Below, piece by piece: positions 17,562 through 26,895 of a DNA stretch of 36,732 nt. The stretch covers positions 1 to 36,732 of the forward strand of contig JAAEQG010000493.1 of assembly GCA_024231775.1 (NCBI GenBank), read 5' to 3'. Each line of letters starts with the position of its first letter. The first letter of the stretch is position 1. The notes below the pieces were generated by a model that saw only the letters and a program-made list of their open reading frames with translations, was not told the origin of the DNA and ran no database searches. The stretch comes from a bacterium. Its GTDB lineage: Bacteria; Planctomycetota; Phycisphaerae; UBA1845. Made by a program: the position numbers and the translations under genes.

Positions 17562-17869
17562 GCTAAGCACGGCCCGACTCAGGGAAGATCAGCGTCAAAC
17601 CCCTCCTTGAGGCATGACACCCCAATAAACACATAGTCTTGCGGTGTATATTTCGGGCAGTTAAAGGATTACGAGTGGTTTTTCGCTTCGGTCCGGCACG
17701 GGAGCGACCGATATCGAGTTGTCGTCTGCTCTCGTCCACGAGGCGCCGTCGACGGTCAAATGAGAAGCCCGATGTGGACCGTGGGGGATAGACAGGCCAT
17801 GGCAGACCATACCGCCTCGTCACACTCTACACAGCCCGTTCAATCGTCGCATTAACAAGGACCCGAGCA
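17562..17869. other. Intergenic region, 308 bp
   Basis: It lies between the phosphodiesterase-like gene and the PilZ gene, both on plus. It includes an AT-richer stretch around 17620-17680 and the ribosome site AAGGAC before 17870. No confident promoter or RNA was identified. Confidence 0.5.
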
Positions 17870-18511
17870 ATGGTAGGTATCGACTCCGGATTCTTCTTGC
17901 AGCTCCCGGGAAACTCGAAGCAGCGCGTTCTCCATCCCGCGAAGGTTCTTGGAGTGGCGGACGACGTGTACACCGCGGAAGTCGAGGAACTTGACCTGGC
18001 CGTCGAGGATGGTCTGGATGTTCTCGTGTACTTCGACAAATGTGATGGTTTCATGCAGAGGCCCGCTCGGATCGAAACTGTCGACACCATTGATGCGACC
18101 GATGAGACGGAACCGCAACTCCTCATTTCCCTCACTACAACAGGACCGGCCGTCTCCGCGGAGAATCGACAGCAGTACCGAGTATCGACGGTCATCATGG
18201 ACCTGACCGCACAGTTCGGCCCGGATTCCAAATGCCCGGTCGTCGACGTGAGCGCTCTCGGCTTCTCCGTCATTGCCCCAACGCAGTATGACTCTGGAAA
18301 CGTGGTCAGTGCGTCCATGAAATACGATGACCAGACATACGCCGGCGAGGTCTCTGTCCAGAGTGTCAGAGAGCTCAGCAAAGGACGGATTCGCTACGGT
18401 CTTCTCTGCGCGGATGCCAAGACATCGCAGGACAACCTCGCCAACGGCCTGCGGAAGATGAGCGTCAAGATCCAGCGCGAGCAGTTGCGTCGCCTAGCCG
18501 GCGCCGTTTGA
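17870..18511 (+). CDS. PilZ domain protein (c-di-GMP receptor candidate)
   Basis: A 213-aa soluble protein with AAGGAC about 9 nt before the ATG. The N-terminal ~100 residues form a beta-rich, YcgR-N-like module (HPAKVLGVADDVYTAEVEE, then GLDVLVYFDK). The C-terminal part has the two PilZ ligand motifs: RQQYR (RxxxR) near residue 102 and DVSALG (D/NxSxxG) near residue 125, followed by the expected beta strands. Both motifs are intact, so cyclic-di-GMP binding is plausible. Roles in surface attachment, motility or exopolysaccharide are possible, but no partner genes are adjacent. The next gene (DUF2079-type) is convergent. Confidence 0.82.
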   Translation: MVGIDSGFFLQLPGNSKQRVLHPAKVLGVADDVYTAEVEELDLAVEDGLDVLVYFDKCDGFMQRPARIETVDTIDATDETEPQLLISLTTTGPAVSAENRQQYRVSTVIMDLTAQFGPDSKCPVVDVSALGFSVIAPTQYDSGNVVSASMKYDDQTYAGEVSVQSVRELSKGRIRYGLLCADAKTSQDNLANGLRKMSVKIQREQLRRLAGAV

Positions 18512-18618
18512 TCGCGTCGGCGGCGCCATGATCTCTGCAACCTCGGCAGCCCGCGGGGAGATCGCCGCGGAGACCACCCCTTCTCTGCGGTTTCACCGGC
18601 ACCGGCTCGTCCCGCGCC

Positions 18619-20448
18619 TCAGCGGGCCAGGATGACGATGGGGCCGAGGACACAAACCGAGGCGAACCCCTCCGCACGAGCCCGCTCGAGGAACGCGTCT
18701 CCCCGGCTGGACTTCACCAGAGGATCCCAGCCGTCGCTGCGATCGAACACCAGTACGCACGCCGGACCGCTCTCCGCAGGGGAGGGCAGACGCCGCGCCG
18801 GATACACCATCCGATAGTGCGTGAAGTGTGCGGCAAGCCTCTCCGTCGCGACAATCGTCGTGCCTTCCGGTTCAAAACGATCCTGGACGAACGCCACCGC
18901 ATCCTGCCGCAGGCGTTGAAACGGCGCATCCGCTCGGTTAGCGGAGAACCGATGCGCCTGGGCGAGCGGAGACAGACCGAACACCTGATGGAAGCACAGC
19001 GCCGAGCACGCCAGCGCTACGGCTGGACCGAGCCTGACCGTACCACCCGACCCAGCGGGAGACGATTCACGCCCGGGGCGGCTGATGCCCAGTACCGCCG
19101 CCAGAAACAAAACCGGCAGCACCGAACTCTGGTGCCAGTACTTGATGTTGAGGTAGTCCTCCTCACGGAGCAAAGCCACCAGCATAAGCGTCGGCAGGGC
19201 TACCACGAGCACTTTCCACCCCCGCACCAGTCCCGGCGCCAGGGGCGCAAGCAGAGCCAGCAAGAACAGCCCCACCCGCGGACGACCCCAGCGAGCAACC
19301 ACGTCCCCCACCCCCAAGCTGCCAAACAAACCCACTCGGGTGTACTCCGCCGCGGGCGTGAACCGCGGAATCACCACCCCGGCGCACAGCGCCAGGTAGC
19401 TCAGCGACAAGACCACGATGAAGAACCCATCTCGGCGGCGTTCGCCGGTCATGACCAGATACACGCCCCAACCCAAAGCCACCCCACACACCGTCTCCTC
19501 GCACAGCACCGCCAGCAGCAAACAAGCGTGAGACCCCACCCAGCGCCGCTGCACCCCCAGGCACAAAGCCCCGGCAATCCACGGAACCGCGAGGTAGATG
19601 GACTGAAAACCGTAGGTGTTCGCGTACGGGAGTCTGGACACCGACGGCAGGGCCAGCCAGGCGATCGCGACCAGCAACCCGAACGCCCCCGAGCCGGTCC
19701 GCGCCCGGGCAGCCTGGTAGAACGGAACCGCCGCCAGATTCAACGCCAACGGACCGACCACCATCAGGAACACCGGTGATCGAACCACGCTGTAGAAAGG
19801 CGCCAACAAGTAGAACACCCACACCGCGTGGTACCCCAGGCGGGTGTCGGCGAATCGTCCCGGACCGACGTCCTTCCACGGCAGACAGTGCTCCAACTCG
19901 GTGACGAAGAAACCGACGTCGGCGTATCCCAGCATGAACTGCCGCCAGAGACGCACCTGCTCGGCGGCATGCCACCCGGTACACACCAGTATCAGGCCCA
20001 CCAGAATCCAGGGCGACCAACGGTCCCACCACGGCGATGACGCAGAACCTCCCACCGATCGTCCCAAGAGATCCAGCGACCACGCGCATCCCACCAACGC
20101 CACGCAAACCAATGGAAATGTGACCTCGACCCCCGCCATCCACGCGCACGCCACCGCCGCCGTCGCCACCATCGGCACCCCAGCCCGAACTGAAAAAACG
20201 CGCGGTTGGGTATCCAGGGAACCAGGCCGTCGGCGCCATCCACCGACCAGCAACCATCCGCAGGCCAGCGTCACCAAGCTCGGCGCCCAGAGACCCGTCC
20301 AGGACGCGAAGCCCTCGGGCGTCGCCAGGGAGTAGTCCACGACGTTGGTAACCCGGCGGGCCAACACACCATAAACCACGTACAGCCCCACCAGCCCCGC
20401 ACCGTACAGACCCGTTCTTGCGGCACGATGACTGATGGCTTCCGGCAT
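18619..20448 (-). CDS. DUF2079-type polytopic membrane protein
   Basis: A 609-aa protein with roughly ten or more hydrophobic spans through residue ~500 and a soluble C-terminal ~100 residues. The segment GYADVGFFVTELEHCLPW, followed by RLGYHAVWVFYLLAPFYSV, matches the DUF2079 pattern of acidic residues in an outward loop followed by H and a P-x-Y region. It resembles GT-C-like or mannosyltransferase-like membrane enzymes, so an envelope-glycan role is possible but unproven. The ATG at 20448 is preceded by GGTGAGAG. It lies downstream of the beta-propeller gene on the same strand. Confidence 0.78.
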   Translation of the reverse strand: MPEAISHRAARTGLYGAGLVGLYVVYGVLARRVTNVVDYSLATPEGFASWTGLWAPSLVTLACGWLLVGGWRRRPGSLDTQPRVFSVRAGVPMVATAAVACAWMAGVEVTFPLVCVALVGCAWSLDLLGRSVGGSASSPWWDRWSPWILVGLILVCTGWHAAEQVRLWRQFMLGYADVGFFVTELEHCLPWKDVGPGRFADTRLGYHAVWVFYLLAPFYSVVRSPVFLMVVGPLALNLAAVPFYQAARARTGSGAFGLLVAIAWLALPSVSRLPYANTYGFQSIYLAVPWIAGALCLGVQRRWVGSHACLLLAVLCEETVCGVALGWGVYLVMTGERRRDGFFIVVLSLSYLALCAGVVIPRFTPAAEYTRVGLFGSLGVGDVVARWGRPRVGLFLLALLAPLAPGLVRGWKVLVVALPTLMLVALLREEDYLNIKYWHQSSVLPVLFLAAVLGISRPGRESSPAGSGGTVRLGPAVALACSALCFHQVFGLSPLAQAHRFSANRADAPFQRLRQDAVAFVQDRFEPEGTTIVATERLAAHFTHYRMVYPARRLPSPAESGPACVLVFDRSDGWDPLVKSSRGDAFLERARAEGFASVCVLGPIVILAR

Positions 20449-20514
20449 GATCTCTCACCTGGGTACGGAGGATGCCCCGATCATGCAGAGCAACTCACCG
20501 CACACGAGCGCTCC

Positions 20515-20540
20515 GCATAACCGGGGCATGCATGTTATGC
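20515..20540 (-). other. Inverted repeat GCATAAC-N12-GTTATGC
   Basis: A perfect 7-bp inverted repeat lies between the beta-propeller stop and the DUF2079 gene, about 70 bp before its start. It could be a weak terminator hairpin or an operator; no U-run follows. Confidence 0.35.
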
Positions 20541-20595
20541 AAGCGTACAGCCCCGTCCACATGGAAACGAGGCTGCACACACGGACAGGCTCGGA

Positions 20596-23244
20596 TTATG
20601 GAATGACGAAGTCCTCCTGCTGGCAACGCTGGGCCCCGGTCTCGTAGTCATACCAGCAGTATTCGAGCGTGTACGCACCGGGCTTGATGTCCTCCAGCGT
20701 CGAGTACACCTCATAGCAGCAGGTGCAGCGACACGGGCTGGTGAGCACCTCTTCCTCGGTCATCCGAATGACGTTGTCCTCGGCGGTCATGGTGACCGCG
20801 ATCTCGTCCGGGCAGCAGTTGTAGGTGGCGTTGACGTGGACAACGTCCACGGTGTAGCCCCAGATGTGCAGGTCGATCAGGTCATCCTCGCTGCACGCGC
20901 TGTACCCGTTGGTTCCCGCACCGTTGGTATCGACATCCGGGACGGTTCCGTTGGTATCAACGTCAGGCAGCGTCCCGTTGGTCCCGACATTCGGTGCGGT
21001 TCCGTTGGTCTCGGCGTCTTCGTCGTCCTCCATGATCAGATCGTCCGGATAGATGTCCGGTTCATCTCCACGACCGTTCCCGTAATCGCTCAGGCAGCCG
21101 CTGTTGCCATACCGAGCCAAGTGCAGGTTGCCCAGCAGGATGACCCAGGGAACCGAGTTCACGTCCGCCACCGGAGCGCCCGCCACTACGTGGTCAGTGA
21201 CGGCGAAGACGTTCTCCTGCATAAAGACGCCGCGGGTGAAATTGCTGTAGTAGTAGCCCGCATCGAAGCCGGTAGGCAACTGTCCCAGAAGCTCGAAGCC
21301 CGCCTCCGGTGTGACCCGGTAGACCATCACCCCCTGGAACTCCTCTGCCGGCGGAAGGGCATCGGCGACCGTTACCGTAACGACGTCCACCGCGTCATCC
21401 TCCTGATCGCCGTTGGCTGGATCAGCGTCCAAGTCAACATCTCCCTCCTCGTCGAACGCCGCATCCCCATCGTCCATGAACTCCGGCCCGTAGTTGTACA
21501 TCTCCACGGGCACCGCCAGCAGATCCTGCTCCGCGTAGTAGGTCAGCGCCTTGGGGTTGTACAGAGCCTCGGACCACGCATCCGGATTCCCGATCAGCTC
21601 TTTGTAGGCCAACCGAGGCTGGGAGAAGTCGCTGATGTCGAAGATGGAGAGCTGCACACCCTGGGGCCAGACAAACATGCCATTGGTGGGCGCATCCTGG
21701 CCGATGGTCAGCAGGTGGTCCTCGCCCATCTCCATGATGAAGGTGCTGAACCCCGGGACCTTCAGCTTTCCGATCACCTGAGGATTCCTCGGGTTGGACA
21801 TGTCCAGGGTAAACAGTGGATCGGTTCGCTCAAAGGTCACCAGGAAGCCCCGCTCCCCGGAGAAACGGGCTGAACGGATTTCTTCGTTAGGGGCGATGTT
21901 CTCCGCCCGGCCCACGATGTTCAGGGCTTCGCCTTCCTCGGCGAGCACGTAGACATGATTAGCCGGCGGCGTTTCCAGTGCGACGGCGAACCCGCCCCGA
22001 TCGATCGTGGTGGCCACCCGTAGATAGCCCTGGTATTCACTCATCGAGTACTGGTTGAGAATCCGCCCGGGAACCGCACCGACCGCGGTTAGCAGCGGTC
22101 CGCTGTCGCTGAATGCAACCTTGTAGATGTCCGTGGTCTGGCGGGTGCCTCCGAAGAAGTCATACTCGGCGTCGGTCAGATAGAGGGCCTGCGTCGAGGC
22201 GTAGGTGTTGCCAGGGTAAGCCACCACCGCGGCGGACTTGAACGCCTCCGGAGTGTTGATGTCCAGGCTGACCACAGTGGTCATCCCGTAGCCGTCGGGG
22301 TCGAACGGGTAGTAGACGTCGTCCCAGCCCACGGTATTCCCGGACACCGGATCGTCTCCGGCGACAGCTACCTGGAAGTCAGGGAGGATCTCCTCCACGC
22401 TGACGTCCGCGACCACAGGCTCACCATCACGGTAGCTGATGAACGGGCTGAAGTAGTTCGGGTAGTTGACCAGCACCAGGTGCAGCATATCGCCGATCAT
22501 GCGGCTGGTGGACAGATCGCCCTCGAACCAGCTGGTAGACTCGATAACCGGGTTCGAGCGATCGGTCACGTCCACCACGGTCACCTGGGTGCGCGAACGG
22601 TAGATGCCCGGCGGAGCGACTATGTCCTCCGCGATCAGCACGACCGGAAGATCGTAGTACACCGAGGGACGAGTAAGCGCCACCACGTGATCCTGGAGCA
22701 GATAGAGATCGCGGCCGTAGCCCTCTAACTCGAGCGAAGCCAGCTCGGCCAGGGCCTCGCCGGGATCAGCTTGCACGATATGCAGGGTCGATTCGGACAG
22801 CACATAAACGTAGGTGCCGTCATTCTTGACGATATCCCCTTCCTGAACTCCTTCCTCTTGGGTCGTCGTGGTGGAGAAGCCGTCGTCCCCACCGCCCTCG
22901 TCGCCGCTATTGGCGTCGCCCTGCGCTTCTCCGCCGCCGGTGGGCTCTGCCGGAGGCCCCTCTTCGGAGGTCGGCGCGGCGTCGGCATCGTCCACGGCAA
23001 ACGTGCCACCGTCCCCGGCACGGTCATACCGCTGGTCCGTCTCGACCTGGTCAGTAAAGTACGCCTTGAACGCCGCCTCGGACTCGAACTGCTCAAGCTC
23101 GACCTTACCAGACTCCGTCGGGCCGGTGTTGGTGTTACCGTTGCCCGGCACCTCGCTTGGAGGCCATCCAGCAATCTCGCCCAGCACGTCGCATCCACCC
23201 ACGAGCATCAGCACCGGCATACACCACACCATACAGCGCATCAT
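20596..23244 (-). CDS. Beta-propeller lipoprotein with Cys-rich C-terminal domain
   Basis: An 882-aa protein starting at ATG 23244 with AAGGAGT upstream. The lipobox LMLVGGC puts the lipidated Cys at residue 18. A disordered Gly/Glu/Asp-rich linker (residues ~30-125) precedes TQEEGVQEGDIVKNDGTYVYVL, a hallmark of the PF09826-type beta-propeller family. Blade-like repeats follow to about residue 700 (for example VVDVTDRSNPVIESTS, LSIFDISDFSQPRLAY). An acidic insert lies near residues 595-620. Residues ~739-775 are a TNG..PDVD repeat encoded by a 27-bp tandem DNA repeat. The final ~100 residues are Cys-rich (SPCRCTCCYEVYS). It is probably a surface-anchored binding or scaffold protein; no catalytic residues are recognised. 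Confidence 0.85.
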   Translation of the reverse strand: MMRCMVWCMPVLMLVGGCDVLGEIAGWPPSEVPGNGNTNTGPTESGKVELEQFESEAAFKAYFTDQVETDQRYDRAGDGGTFAVDDADAAPTSEEGPPAEPTGGGEAQGDANSGDEGGGDDGFSTTTTQEEGVQEGDIVKNDGTYVYVLSESTLHIVQADPGEALAELASLELEGYGRDLYLLQDHVVALTRPSVYYDLPVVLIAEDIVAPPGIYRSRTQVTVVDVTDRSNPVIESTSWFEGDLSTSRMIGDMLHLVLVNYPNYFSPFISYRDGEPVVADVSVEEILPDFQVAVAGDDPVSGNTVGWDDVYYPFDPDGYGMTTVVSLDINTPEAFKSAAVVAYPGNTYASTQALYLTDAEYDFFGGTRQTTDIYKVAFSDSGPLLTAVGAVPGRILNQYSMSEYQGYLRVATTIDRGGFAVALETPPANHVYVLAEEGEALNIVGRAENIAPNEEIRSARFSGERGFLVTFERTDPLFTLDMSNPRNPQVIGKLKVPGFSTFIMEMGEDHLLTIGQDAPTNGMFVWPQGVQLSIFDISDFSQPRLAYKELIGNPDAWSEALYNPKALTYYAEQDLLAVPVEMYNYGPEFMDDGDAAFDEEGDVDLDADPANGDQEDDAVDVVTVTVADALPPAEEFQGVMVYRVTPEAGFELLGQLPTGFDAGYYYSNFTRGVFMQENVFAVTDHVVAGAPVADVNSVPWVILLGNLHLARYGNSGCLSDYGNGRGDEPDIYPDDLIMEDDEDAETNGTAPNVGTNGTLPDVDTNGTVPDVDTNGAGTNGYSACSEDDLIDLHIWGYTVDVVHVNATYNCCPDEIAVTMTAEDNVIRMTEEEVLTSPCRCTCCYEVYSTLEDIKPGAYTLEYCWYDYETGAQRCQQEDFVIP
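20921..21028. repeat. 27-bp coding tandem repeat, four copies
   Basis: Four units begin CCGTTGGT at 20921, 20948, 20975 and 21002. They encode nine-residue repeats of the TNG..PDVD type near the C-terminus of the beta-propeller lipoprotein. The last unit is more diverged. The array likely varies in copy number between strains. Confidence 0.8.
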
Positions 23245-23307
23245 ATCGTTGACTCCTTGATTGATTCAGGTATCTGACCGCGAATCGGAACCTCCGTGTC
23301 CGCGGGG

Positions 23308-23337
23308 ATAGTACGTGAGGGTCAAGTGGCCGGTCAA
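23308..23337 (-). promoter_or_regulatory. Sigma70-like promoter of the beta-propeller gene
   Basis: On the minus strand TTGACC (5 of 6 matches) and TACTAT (4 of 6) are separated by 18 bp, with a predicted start site near 23301 and a leader of about 57 nt before ATG 23244. Confidence 0.45.
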
Positions 23338-23679
23338 CCGATCTGCTCAAAAGGCTGGAGAATCCATGCGGCGTACAACAATACACAGTTCGCCCGTTTA
23401 CGCTCCGCCTGCCCCATAGCTTCAGCCGCATACCCATCCCCAGGTGCCCCATGAGAGCGAATCCGCAATGATCCGCGTTGATCTGCGGCCCGATTCTGCC
23501 TGGAGGGGTGATGCGCCAACCCCCCCGGAAGCCTTGCCCCGGTGCATTGCAGGCGGCTGAACGGTTGCCATCGATGAGGAAGTTATGGAGCTTCGGTGGT
23601 GGAGGATTGTCGATGACGCTCTCGAATCGAGACGCGGTGGGCGGACTGGCCGAATCTCCGTCATCCCCGCGCAGACCAA

Positions 23680-23700
23680 GGGCTGCCACGCGGGCAGCCC
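23680..23700. other. Perfect 8-bp GC-rich hairpin
   Basis: GGGCTGCC-ACGCG-GGCAGCCC is an uninterrupted 8-bp inverted repeat with a 5-nt loop. It lies in the 630-bp gap about 175 bp past the TPR protein stop. No U-run follows on either strand, so it may be a dispersed palindrome or a transcript stabiliser. Confidence 0.5.
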
Positions 23701-23874
23701 GGGGTCGGCGTTATGTTACCCACAGTCACCGTGCCGCGATGCGCTCTCTCAGAGCGGGAGGCCCCATATACCCCCTGTCAGCGCACAGTCCTGCGCTGCC
23801 TGAACTCCACAGAGGAACGCTTGCCCCAGCACCTACCGTTCAGCTTCCCAGGTCTCTGATCCACTACCGAGTCA

Positions 23875-26538
23875 TCAGATGCTCGGCGGGACGTCTGCCG
23901 CCGGTTCGCTGTTGCTTCCGGCGCGCTCCTCCGGTGAGACATAGTGCGTCGTTGTATGCGTATGCCACTTCTGCCCGTCAAACGTAGTGTGCGTCGCCGT
24001 GGATTTGTAGAAGTCGATTCTTTGCGCCGCCGGGGCGAGCTTGCCCAGCATCCCGCCGATTCTCGAGATGATGGAAGACGCCTGTGGATCGGGCAGGAAC
24101 GGCCCCACCATCGAGCCCGCCATGGAGGCTATGCCCAGACCGGCTGCCAGATCGGCACCGAAGTTGCGTTCGTCCGTCAGGGTGATGGCGGAGAACGGTC
24201 CCGGGGGAACGATTGCCTCACTCATGGCCTGCTCGTTCTCGCGGATGTTCGGATGCTCACCCTTGGCCGTCGCCAGACACAGAGCCACCGCATCGGCTGA
24301 GCTACCGAAGATCAAGTGCCCATCGGCGACACCCCAGACCGCCGGTTGAGGCATCATGCCCACCTGGAGGTTCTCAAACCCTTCGAGTTGCTCGTGTGGA
24401 CAGGGGCTGGTGCGAATGGCCAGCATAGCCAAGCCCATCATGGCCGGATTCTCCGACGCCGCCTCGCCGAGCTGCGTGGAGACGAACGCGATCGCGGCGC
24501 CCACCGCATCCCTGGCGGATTGCTCGTCAGTCACCTTGAGTAGCAGCACAGAACCCTGGTCCGCCGCGAGGGTCACACTCACGCTGGTTCCTTCGATCCA
24601 GCCGAGCACGTCCTCCTGGACATCAACGCCAAACTGCGTCTGGAACTGGGACCACTTAGCCAGCACTTCCTCGCCGTCGTCCCCGGCCATGCCGATCGTG
24701 TCCAGAATGAAGTTGTACAGTTCAACCAGGCTCACACCATTGCTGATGGAAAACGATACGGTCTCCTGCGGGAGGTACCGATCGAAGTTGGTGAGCTGCG
24801 CCTGCTTGCCGAAGACGGGGTAGATGGCTCGCTCGGCGGCGTCGGGGACCAGGACGGCGATGGACTCGGTGTGGGCGTCAAAACCGTCGGTGGTGCCCAC
24901 GGTCGCGGTGTAGTCAATGATCCCCGCTGCATCCATCGCCCGATCCACAAGCTTCTGCACCAGCTTCAACTTGCCGGCATCGCGACCTCCCCTGCGTTTG
25001 GCGGCGTACTTCTTGGCTTTCGCCAAGGCTGCTTGGTAGCGCTTCTGGTCATGAAGGGGTTTGAGGTCGGGATCTTTGGCGATATGTCGCGGGGAGTAGA
25101 AACCTCCCTCCACCGCCTGTTCGAGGAAGTCCAACCCCTTGCCATTATGACCCAGAAGGGTATGGAAACAAGCCAGATAGTAGAGCACCCGTGAATCGGT
25201 CGGGGCCACAGCGTGGGCTTGCTCAACGAGCTTAAGCCCTTGCTGATAATCGTCGTTCTTGTAGACCTTCCAGGCTTGCATGGACAGACGGTAGGCCTCT
25301 CCGCTGCGGGTGGAGTTCTCGACGATGTCCTTGGCTCCGGCTCCGGCGGCCAGCTCTTTGGCGTTCTCCAGGGCCTCTGCATACCTGGCTTCGCCACGCA
25401 AACTGTCAAGATCGGAGTCGCCGGAAATCTTGCTCGGCGCATAGAATCCGCCCTCGACCGCTTCCTCCAGCCAGTCCAAAGCCGAGTCCTTGTTGCCGAG
25501 CATAGCGTTGAAACAGGCCAGGTTGTAGAGGATCATGGAGCTCTTCGGGTCTGCGTCGTAGGCTTGCTCGACCAGCTTGAGAGCTTCCTTCATGTCGCCC
25601 CGTTGGTACGCGGACAACGCAGCGTCGTGGAGTTTGTCGGCTTCCGCGGACATCTTCGCACGCACATACTCATCCTCCGGCGCCGCGATCAGCCCGGTCA
25701 GCGTCTTGACCGCGTTGGGAATGGGCTCGAGCAGGGCCTGCATGTCGAAGAACTCCATGCTGTCCTCCGCTGCGGGCAGTTGGGCGAAGGCGGCCTTGAA
25801 GCGAGGACTATCCGCCAGCGGGGTGCCGGCACTGCTCCCGCCGAGCAAGTCCAGAACCTCGGGCAGCAGGCGTTCACCCATGACGATGATGACCAGATCA
25901 TTATGCGCGGCTACGGTGATGGACATAATCGTAACGTTGGGTATTGCGGGGACCAGGCTGGCGGTGGGCACTTTGCCATCCAGGCGAGAACCCCGTTTGA
26001 CCGAGAGAGCTTCAACCCCCACCGCCTGATTAAGCTCTTCAGCGAAACCGTCAAGTATCGCCGCCAGACCTTCGAAGTTGCGGGCCGCCCCCTCGACACT
26101 GCCACGAAACAGCCAGACCATGTCCGGCATCATGACCATTCCACGTTCACCGATGATCGTTGGCGGTCCGAGGCGTTCCGCGAAGACCATCTCCTTGGCA
26201 TCCAGATCGTCCCAGTCCACGGCTGCCAGCAACTCCGTCGTCCGCCTCTTCAGACGATCGACTTCGGCTTGCTGCTCGGCGTCCAGGAACGAGCCGATCA
26301 GCTCCATGACGTCATCTCCGATCCCCGTCTCGGCCAGAGCGTTGAGCACGTCGTCCCAGTATTCGTCGATGAAGGCCCGCTCCGGATTGTGGCGTTCGGC
26401 AACGAACAGAAATACGTCGTTGGGCACCACGTCCGCCAGGGTAAACCCCTCTGTCACCTTCTGGGCTGGGGCCACCAGGGCCATCGCCCCCACTGCCGTC
26501 GCCAACGCGCCAACTGCAACGAATCCCATAGCCTTCAC
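23875..26538 (-). CDS. Large exported TPR-containing protein of unknown function
   Basis: An 887-aa protein if started at GTG 26538 (VKAMGFVAVGALATAVG), which follows AAGGAG with an 8-nt spacer; the track's ATG at 26706 lies in repetitive DNA and is unlikely. The N-terminus is a signal or anchor segment. DVVPNDVFLFVAERHNPERAF opens a family common in planctomycetes, and a second such region occupies the C-terminal half (ETVSFSISNGVSLVELYNFI). Two ~80-residue TPR-like modules sit in the middle at about 313-395 and 431-510. Each has ALKLVEQA or GLKLVEQA, then LYNLACF or LYYLACF, then EAVEGGFY.P or QAVEGGFY.P, so they arose by internal duplication. It is probably a periplasmic or surface protein with protein-binding TPRs. 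Function is unknown. Confidence 0.8.
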   Translation of the reverse strand: MKAMGFVAVGALATAVGAMALVAPAQKVTEGFTLADVVPNDVFLFVAERHNPERAFIDEYWDDVLNALAETGIGDDVMELIGSFLDAEQQAEVDRLKRRTTELLAAVDWDDLDAKEMVFAERLGPPTIIGERGMVMMPDMVWLFRGSVEGAARNFEGLAAILDGFAEELNQAVGVEALSVKRGSRLDGKVPTASLVPAIPNVTIMSITVAAHNDLVIIVMGERLLPEVLDLLGGSSAGTPLADSPRFKAAFAQLPAAEDSMEFFDMQALLEPIPNAVKTLTGLIAAPEDEYVRAKMSAEADKLHDAALSAYQRGDMKEALKLVEQAYDADPKSSMILYNLACFNAMLGNKDSALDWLEEAVEGGFYAPSKISGDSDLDSLRGEARYAEALENAKELAAGAGAKDIVENSTRSGEAYRLSMQAWKVYKNDDYQQGLKLVEQAHAVAPTDSRVLYYLACFHTLLGHNGKGLDFLEQAVEGGFYSPRHIAKDPDLKPLHDQKRYQAALAKAKKYAAKRRGGRDAGKLKLVQKLVDRAMDAAGIIDYTATVGTTDGFDAHTESIAVLVPDAAERAIYPVFGKQAQLTNFDRYLPQETVSFSISNGVSLVELYNFILDTIGMAGDDGEEVLAKWSQFQTQFGVDVQEDVLGWIEGTSVSVTLAADQGSVLLLKVTDEQSARDAVGAAIAFVSTQLGEAASENPAMMGLAMLAIRTSPCPHEQLEGFENLQVGMMPQPAVWGVADGHLIFGSSADAVALCLATAKGEHPNIRENEQAMSEAIVPPGPFSAITLTDERNFGADLAAGLGIASMAGSMVGPFLPDPQASSIISRIGGMLGKLAPAAQRIDFYKSTATHTTFDGQKWHTHTTTHYVSPEERAGSNSEPAADVPPSI

Positions 26539-26895
26539 GATTTCGGCTCCTTGACTTCGCCGGCCCCCGGTCACCCGGGGTCGGCTTGCGTTTCTGCGGA
26601 GGCCACCGGTCCAACTAAGGGCCGAGTCCGCGATGCTAGCATCCGTGATGCTAGCATCCGTGATGCCCGCATCCGCGACGGACCGCATCCACAGATCAAA
26701 CTCCACCCATCTATGCGACGTCGCCGGAGGGGGCGCCTCATCTTTGTGGGGATAACCTGCCCGTAAGGTCCGATAATTCCAATCCGGAAGACCAACCGCC
26801 CAATCAGAGCCCGGAGCGCAAGCGACGGGTCAGCCCGATACGGTTCGCCGCGCGGACCGCAGACGCCCGGAGAGGGTGGACCACGGTGGGAGGGG
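26539..26895. other. Intergenic region, 357 bp, upstream of the TPR protein
   Basis: It separates the kinase stop from the TPR-protein GTG. It holds a 15-bp tandem array of palindromes (26632-26673) and the AAGGAG site of the TPR protein. No gene is supported. Confidence 0.55.
26632..26673. repeat. Tandem 15-bp repeat of 12-bp palindromes
   Basis: GATGCTAGCATC, a perfect 12-bp palindrome, occurs at 26632-26643 and 26647-26658; the third copy GATGCCCGCATC is at 26662-26673. All are spaced 15 bp apart. They lie about 95-135 bp upstream of the TPR-protein start, so they could be operators or an unstable repeat. Confidence 0.75.

Larger units (their letters stand above)
23245..23874. other. Intergenic region, 630 bp
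   Basis: This is the longest gene-poor stretch in the window. The listed ORFs inside it overlap real genes or lack family features. It contains the beta-propeller promoter candidate at its left end and a strong GC-rich hairpin at 23680-23700. No RNA gene was recognised. Confidence 0.5.

Noticed and set aside
23478-23987. 169-aa plus-strand ORF in the 630-bp gap
   Set aside because: It overlaps the 3' end of the TPR protein antisense, has no domain features and no convincing ribosome site.
25213-26766. 517-aa plus-strand ORF with ...IRDASIRDARIRDG repeat
   Set aside because: It is antisense to the TPR protein; the apparent peptide repeat is only the 15-bp palindromic DNA array translated.
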